From Bacteroidota bacterium (GTDB lineage: Bacteria > Bacteroidota > Ignavibacteria > Ignavibacteriales > Melioribacteraceae): a DNA stretch of 9,806 bases. Every line of letters starts with the position of its first letter. The first letter of the stretch is position 1. Shown here one piece after another: positions 6,313-9,806 of this stretch. The translations under genes and the position numbers were made by a program. The stretch covers positions 1-9,806 of the forward strand of contig JAKAHQ010000031.1 in assembly GCA_021814855.1 (NCBI GenBank), given 5' to 3'. A model generated the notes under the pieces. It ran no database searches and was not told where the DNA came from. It was given only the letters and a program-made list of their open reading frames with translations.

Positions 6313-7788
6313 ATGAAAAGCGCTATGAGACAACTATTATTTTTAATTCTTCTCTCCTTTGTATGCATCACAATGTCGGCACAGGAGAAAAATGATTATG
6401 TAAAAGAAACCGATCCGCTAGTATTACAAAAGCTTGATGAATGGCAGGATCTTAAATTCGGTTTGTTGATGCATTGGCAGCCGTCAAGTCAATGGGGCGT
6501 TGTTGAATCGTGGTCTATCTGTCCGGAAGATTACGGCTGGTGCGAAAGAAAAAAAGGTAATCATCCGGAAAATTATTTTGAATACAAAAAAGAATACGAA
6601 AACCTTAAGACTACTTTTGACCCCGTAAAATTCGATCCGGATAAATGGGCTGCGGCTGCAAAGGACGCAGGGATGAAATACGTGGTGTTCACAACAAAAC
6701 ATCATGACGGCTTCTGCATGTTCGACACGAAATACACCGATTATAAAATTACCGACAAAGCTTGCCCGTTTCATACAAATCCCAAAGCAAACATTACCAA
6801 GGAAATTTTTGATGCTTTCCGAAAACAAGGATTGTGGGCTGGCGCATATTTTTCCAAGCCCGATTGGCATTCGCCATATTACTGGGATCCGTATTTCCCG
6901 CCGATGGATCGAAATGTGAATTACGATCCGGAACAATACCCGGAGAAATGGCAAAAGTTTGTCGATTATACTCACAATCAAATTTTGGAACTGCTGAAAG
7001 ATTACGGTAAGATTGATATCCTTTGGCTTGACGGTGGCTGGGTTGCCAAACAAAAAAACGACGTGCAAAATTGGTATCTCAATGAACTCAAAAATAGTCC
7101 CGGCGGATTCATCAAAACCAAGATGGTTAATCAAGACATCAAGATGGATGAACTGGTTGAGAAAGCACGCCAGCTTCAGCCCGGTTTAATCGTTGTCGAT
7201 CGTGCCGTGAAAGGAAAGAATCAAAATTATCTAACTCCAGAAAATCAAGTTCCGGAAAAAGCTCTTCCCTTCCCTTGGGAATCGTGCATAATTTCAGGCG
7301 GCGGCTGGTCTTGGGTGCCGGATGCAAAATACAAATCATCATACGAGTTGGTGCATATGCTTGTTGATATTGTCTGCAAAGGCGGAAACATGCTTTTAAA
7401 TGTTGCCCCCGGCCCTGACGGCGCGTGGGATGAAACCGCATATGAAAGACTTAAAGACATAGGCAGCTGGCTTAAAGTGAATGGCGAGGCAATTTACGGA
7501 ACAAGAGAAATTGCGCCGTACAAGGAAGCCAAAATTTGTTATACAAATAAAAAGAATACCAATACGGTTTACGCTATTTACATGGCGGATGAAAATGAAA
7601 AAACAATGCCGTCCGAAATAATGCTTTATTCATTTACTCCTAAAGCCGGAACAGATGTTACCTTGCTTGGATATGATAAGCCGTTGACTTGGAAGAAAGT
7701 CGGTAATGGGGCTTTAATTAATGTCCCGGCAGAAATTCGGAATCATCCGAAATGCCGGTATGCATGGGCATTTAAATTTTCCAAGTAA
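6313..7788 (+). CDS. Exported GH29 alpha-L-fucosidase, single-domain
   Basis: 491 residues, the usual size of a GH29 barrel plus a small C-terminal beta-sandwich. The signal peptide is 1-23 (TMSA|Q); Met5 is an alternative start. The enzyme hydrolyses terminal alpha-L-fucose with retention. Diagnostic segments, in order: FGLLMHWQPSSQWG near residue 50, FTTKHHDGFCMFDTKYTDY with His130-His131, and IDILWLDGGW with Asp240 as the predicted nucleophile. After these come TPENQVPEKALPFPWESC (Glu310 and Glu323) and GGNMLLNVAPGPDGAWDE. The general acid/base is poorly conserved in GH29; Glu310 and Glu323 are candidates only. The HHDGF and LLNVxPxPDG signatures make the family assignment secure. The Y/F-PWESC type resembles GH29 subfamily A, which accepts several alpha-fucosyl linkages, but this is a judgement by eye. 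The gene follows the GH163-type gene after 196 bases and is closed by a strong terminator. Confidence 0.9.
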   Translation: MKSAMRQLLFLILLSFVCITMSAQEKNDYVKETDPLVLQKLDEWQDLKFGLLMHWQPSSQWGVVESWSICPEDYGWCERKKGNHPENYFEYKKEYENLKTTFDPVKFDPDKWAAAAKDAGMKYVVFTTKHHDGFCMFDTKYTDYKITDKACPFHTNPKANITKEIFDAFRKQGLWAGAYFSKPDWHSPYYWDPYFPPMDRNVNYDPEQYPEKWQKFVDYTHNQILELLKDYGKIDILWLDGGWVAKQKNDVQNWYLNELKNSPGGFIKTKMVNQDIKMDELVEKARQLQPGLIVVDRAVKGKNQNYLTPENQVPEKALPFPWESCIISGGGWSWVPDAKYKSSYELVHMLVDIVCKGGNMLLNVAPGPDGAWDETAYERLKDIGSWLKVNGEAIYGTREIAPYKEAKICYTNKKNTNTVYAIYMADENEKTMPSEIMLYSFTPKAGTDVTLLGYDKPLTWKKVGNGALINVPAEIRNHPKCRYAWAFKFSK

Positions 7789-7810
7789 GAATGTATTAGA
7801 ATAGTCTTTA

Positions 7811-7851
7811 GGCGGAGTTTTATTGTAAAAAACTTCGCCGCGATTTTTTTT
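7811..7851 (+). terminator. Rho-independent terminator after the first GH29 gene
   Basis: An 11-bp stem, GGCGGAGTTTT (7811-7821) with AAAACTTCGCC (7829-7839), has one G-U wobble and a 7-base loop. Four bases later comes a run of eight T (7844-7851). It lies 22 bases after the stop of the fucosidase, so transcription of the upstream genes should end here and the next gene needs its own promoter or read-through. Confidence 0.85.
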
Positions 7852-7923
7852 ACTCTCTCATATTTTATGATTATATAACTGAACGGACCAATGAATTTTT
7901 TGATAAATAAAAAGTAGAATCAA

Positions 7924-9806
7924 ATGAAAAAATCGAAATTTGGATTTAATTTACCAGGCAAGTTATGGGTTATGTTATTCTATCTCTTTGCAATTATACC
8001 GTTAGGTTTTGCTCAAAGCAGTAAGGAAGGTAATTACGTATTAATCCAACCCAACGATACTCCGCAACAAATTATAGAGAAGGCGGCAAACGTTACGCCA
8101 TCACAAAGACAGTTTGATTGGCAAAAGTTAGAGTTTACCGCTTTTATCCATTTCGGTATAAATACTTTTGATGATGTTGAGTGGGGAAAAAAGAAAACCG
8201 ATATAACAAAATTCAATCCGTCGCAATTAAATGCTAACCAGTGGGTTAAAGTATTAAAAGATGCCGGCGTAAAGGAAGTAATACTCACAACAAAGCATCA
8301 TGACGGATTTTGCTTATGGCCAACAAGATATACCGATTACAATATTTCACACACTCCTTACAAAAACGGTAAGGGAGATATTGTTAAAGAGCTTTCTGAC
8401 GCATGCCATAAAGCCGGATTAAAATTTGGAGTCTATTTATCACCGTGGGATATGCATGAAAGATCTTACGGCACTTTGCAGTACAACAAGCATTTTCTTA
8501 ATCAGCTGACTGAACTTTTATCCAACTATGGCGAAGTATCTGAAGTTTGGTTTGACGGTGCTAACGGAGAAGGGCCAAATGGGAAAAAACAAGTTTACGA
8601 CTGGCATTCTTATTATGAATTAATCCGAAAGCTTCAGCCAAATGCAGTTATTGCAATAATGGGTCCGGATGTTCGCTGGGTGGGAACAGAATCCGGATAC
8701 GGAAGACACACAGAGTGGAGTGTTTTACCAGGCGGAAATATGGATGTGGATAAGATAGCGGCAAATTCTCAGCAGAATTCTTTGGATGGCGCGTTTACTC
8801 CACGCGATCTAATGGATGAAGACTTGGGCAGCAGAATAAAAATTGAAAAAGCTTCTTCGCTTATTTGGTACCCGGCGGAAGTTGATGTCTCTATTCGGCC
8901 CGGATGGTTTTACCATAAGCATGATGACGATGTTGTAAAATCCCCGGAAAAGCTTGTTGATATTTATTACAACTCAGTTGGATTAAACGATGTTCTGTTG
9001 TTAAATGTACCGCCCGATAAAAGAGGATTAATTACAGACTATGATATTAAGAGTCTGAAAGGAATGCGTTACATACTTGATAATACTTTTAATGTTAACC
9101 TTGCTGAAAATGCAAATGTAACTGCATCAAGCGAAAAGAAAGGCAATGAAGCAAAATTTATTCTCGACAAAGATTTTAATACTTACTGGACTACAGACAA
9201 CGCCTTAGGCAGAGTGTCAATTGAAATTAATTTAGGCAATAAGAAAACATTTAATCGTGCTATGCTGCAGGAAAATATTTTGGTTGGTCAGAGAATTGAA
9301 AAATTTCATTTGGAATGGTTCGACGGAATTGAATGGAAAGCATTTGCTGAGGCAACCACTATAGGTTATAAAAGATTATTAAGATTCCCGGCAATTACAA
9401 CCGATAAAGTAAAAATCGTGATTGACGAGTGCAGGACAAATCCGACTCTTTCTTCATTCGGATTGTACATGGCGCCGCCTGAGATAAAATTTGAAACGAA
9501 TGAAACTACGTTTTCCCAAAAAACTGCGTGCAGAATTTTATGTAACGATAACTCAGCTAAAATATATTACACGCTCGACGGAAGTATTCCGAATAAAAAA
9601 TCAAAAATATTTAAGGACAGCATTCAAATAAACAAATCATTGACAGTTACCGCCGTCGCAATTTCACAAAACGGAAAAACTAGTCTACCAATGACAGCTT
9701 CCTTTCATAAAGCAGAGTATAAAATTTCCCTAAACACTAATTATGATAAAAAATATTCCGGCGGAGGTAATTACGCTTTAGTTGACGACGCACACGGCAG
9801 CATACA
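7924..9806 (+). CDS. Exported multidomain GH29 alpha-L-fucosidase (subfamily B-like), C-terminus beyond the window
   Basis: The frame opens at ATG 7924 and stays open for 627 codons to the right edge. The signal peptide is 1-30 (LGFA|Q). The GH29 core (about 60-380) shows FTAFIHFGINTF, TTKHHDGFCLWPTRYTDY (His125-His126), SPWDMHE, and EVWFDGANGEG with Asp211 as predicted nucleophile. It also has RWVGTESGYGR, whose Glu256 lies 45 residues after Asp211. That spacing equals the Asp172/Glu217 pair I recall for the bifidobacterial alpha-1,3/1,4-fucosidase AfcB, which favours GH29 subfamily B (Lewis-type alpha-1,3/1,4 linkages). YYNSVGLNDVLLLNVPP closes the core. Residues about 390-517 form an F5/8-type-C module. 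Residues about 519-600 form a chitobiase/hexosaminidase C-terminal-like module (YYTLDGS at 548-554). From about 604 a further module starts, with YSGGGNYALVDDAHGS at 611-626. The start has only a weak Shine-Dalgarno, and the upstream terminator points to a separate transcript. Confidence 0.88.
   Translation, partial: MKKSKFGFNLPGKLWVMLFYLFAIIPLGFAQSSKEGNYVLIQPNDTPQQIIEKAANVTPSQRQFDWQKLEFTAFIHFGINTFDDVEWGKKKTDITKFNPSQLNANQWVKVLKDAGVKEVILTTKHHDGFCLWPTRYTDYNISHTPYKNGKGDIVKELSDACHKAGLKFGVYLSPWDMHERSYGTLQYNKHFLNQLTELLSNYGEVSEVWFDGANGEGPNGKKQVYDWHSYYELIRKLQPNAVIAIMGPDVRWVGTESGYGRHTEWSVLPGGNMDVDKIAANSQQNSLDGAFTPRDLMDEDLGSRIKIEKASSLIWYPAEVDVSIRPGWFYHKHDDDVVKSPEKLVDIYYNSVGLNDVLLLNVPPDKRGLITDYDIKSLKGMRYILDNTFNVNLAENANVTASSEKKGNEAKFILDKDFNTYWTTDNALGRVSIEINLGNKKTFNRAMLQENILVGQRIEKFHLEWFDGIEWKAFAEATTIGYKRLLRFPAITTDKVKIVIDECRTNPTLSSFGLYMAPPEIKFETNETTFSQKTACRILCNDNSAKIYYTLDGSIPNKKSKIFKDSIQINKSLTVTAVAISQNGKTSLPMTASFHKAEYKISLNTNYDKKYSGGGNYALVDDAHGSI

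Noticed and set aside
6484..7134. 216-codon - strand frame inside the first fucosidase
   Set aside because: It is antisense to the conserved GH29 core, has odd residue composition (Phe/Ile/Arg rich) and no recognisable motif; it is a shadow of the real gene.
7139..7460. Two overlapping - strand frames of 100 and 71 codons
   Set aside because: They lie antisense to the conserved C-terminal half of the GH29 catalytic region and overlap each other; neither has a supported start.
1..9806. CRISPR array, tRNA, rRNA or insertion sequence
   Set aside because: No regularly spaced repeats, cloverleaf-like segments, rRNA-like stretches, transposase frames or terminal inverted repeats were seen by eye, including around the boundary at 300-330.

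Overview
The window is mostly an AT-rich carbohydrate-degradation locus on the + strand. It has four consecutive exported glycoside hydrolase genes: a GH38-type alpha-mannosidase (521-3814), a DUF4838/GH163-type endo-beta-N-acetylglucosaminidase candidate (3846-6116), a GH29 alpha-L-fucosidase (6313-7788), and a second, multidomain GH29 fucosidase that runs off the right edge (7924-9806). All four have Sec signal peptides ending in Ala before Gln (NA|Q, SA|Q, SA|Q, FA|Q). That pattern, with AT-rich codon use and weak or absent Shine-Dalgarno sequences at three of four starts, suggests a Bacteroidota/Ignavibacteriota-like (FCB group) bacterium. The lineage is inferred from style, not from a marker gene.

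Layout: positions 1 to about 311 look different from the rest. The first 60 bases are about 77% G+C. The - strand there carries the first 29 codons of an archaeal-type phosphoglycerate mutase/AlkP-superfamily protein (87 to 1), with a good RBS and start codon. Behind it are a 34-codon ORF (236-132) and a possible C-terminal membrane-helix tail (335-255) in the same orientation. From about 312 to 365 the + strand encodes the last residues of a carbohydrate-binding module that ends almost exactly like the DUF4838 protein downstream. A boundary near 300-330 therefore joins DNA of different character, either a genomic rearrangement or transfer, or an assembly chimera. Positions 366-520 are the leader of the mannosidase gene. 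The first two hydrolase genes are 31 bp apart and probably co-transcribed. A 196-bp gap with short direct repeats precedes the first fucosidase. A clear intrinsic terminator (7811-7851) separates the two fucosidases.

How the genes could work together: GH163 enzymes (the former DUF4838 family) cleave the chitobiose core of complex N-glycans, GH38 enzymes remove alpha-mannose, and GH29 enzymes remove alpha-linked fucose from the core or antennae. The four together read as a compact kit for fucosylated N-glycans or a similar fucose/mannose/GlcNAc-containing polymer, acting in the periplasm or outside the cell. No SusC/SusD pair, transporter or regulator lies in the window. The substrate is inferred from family membership and gene content only.
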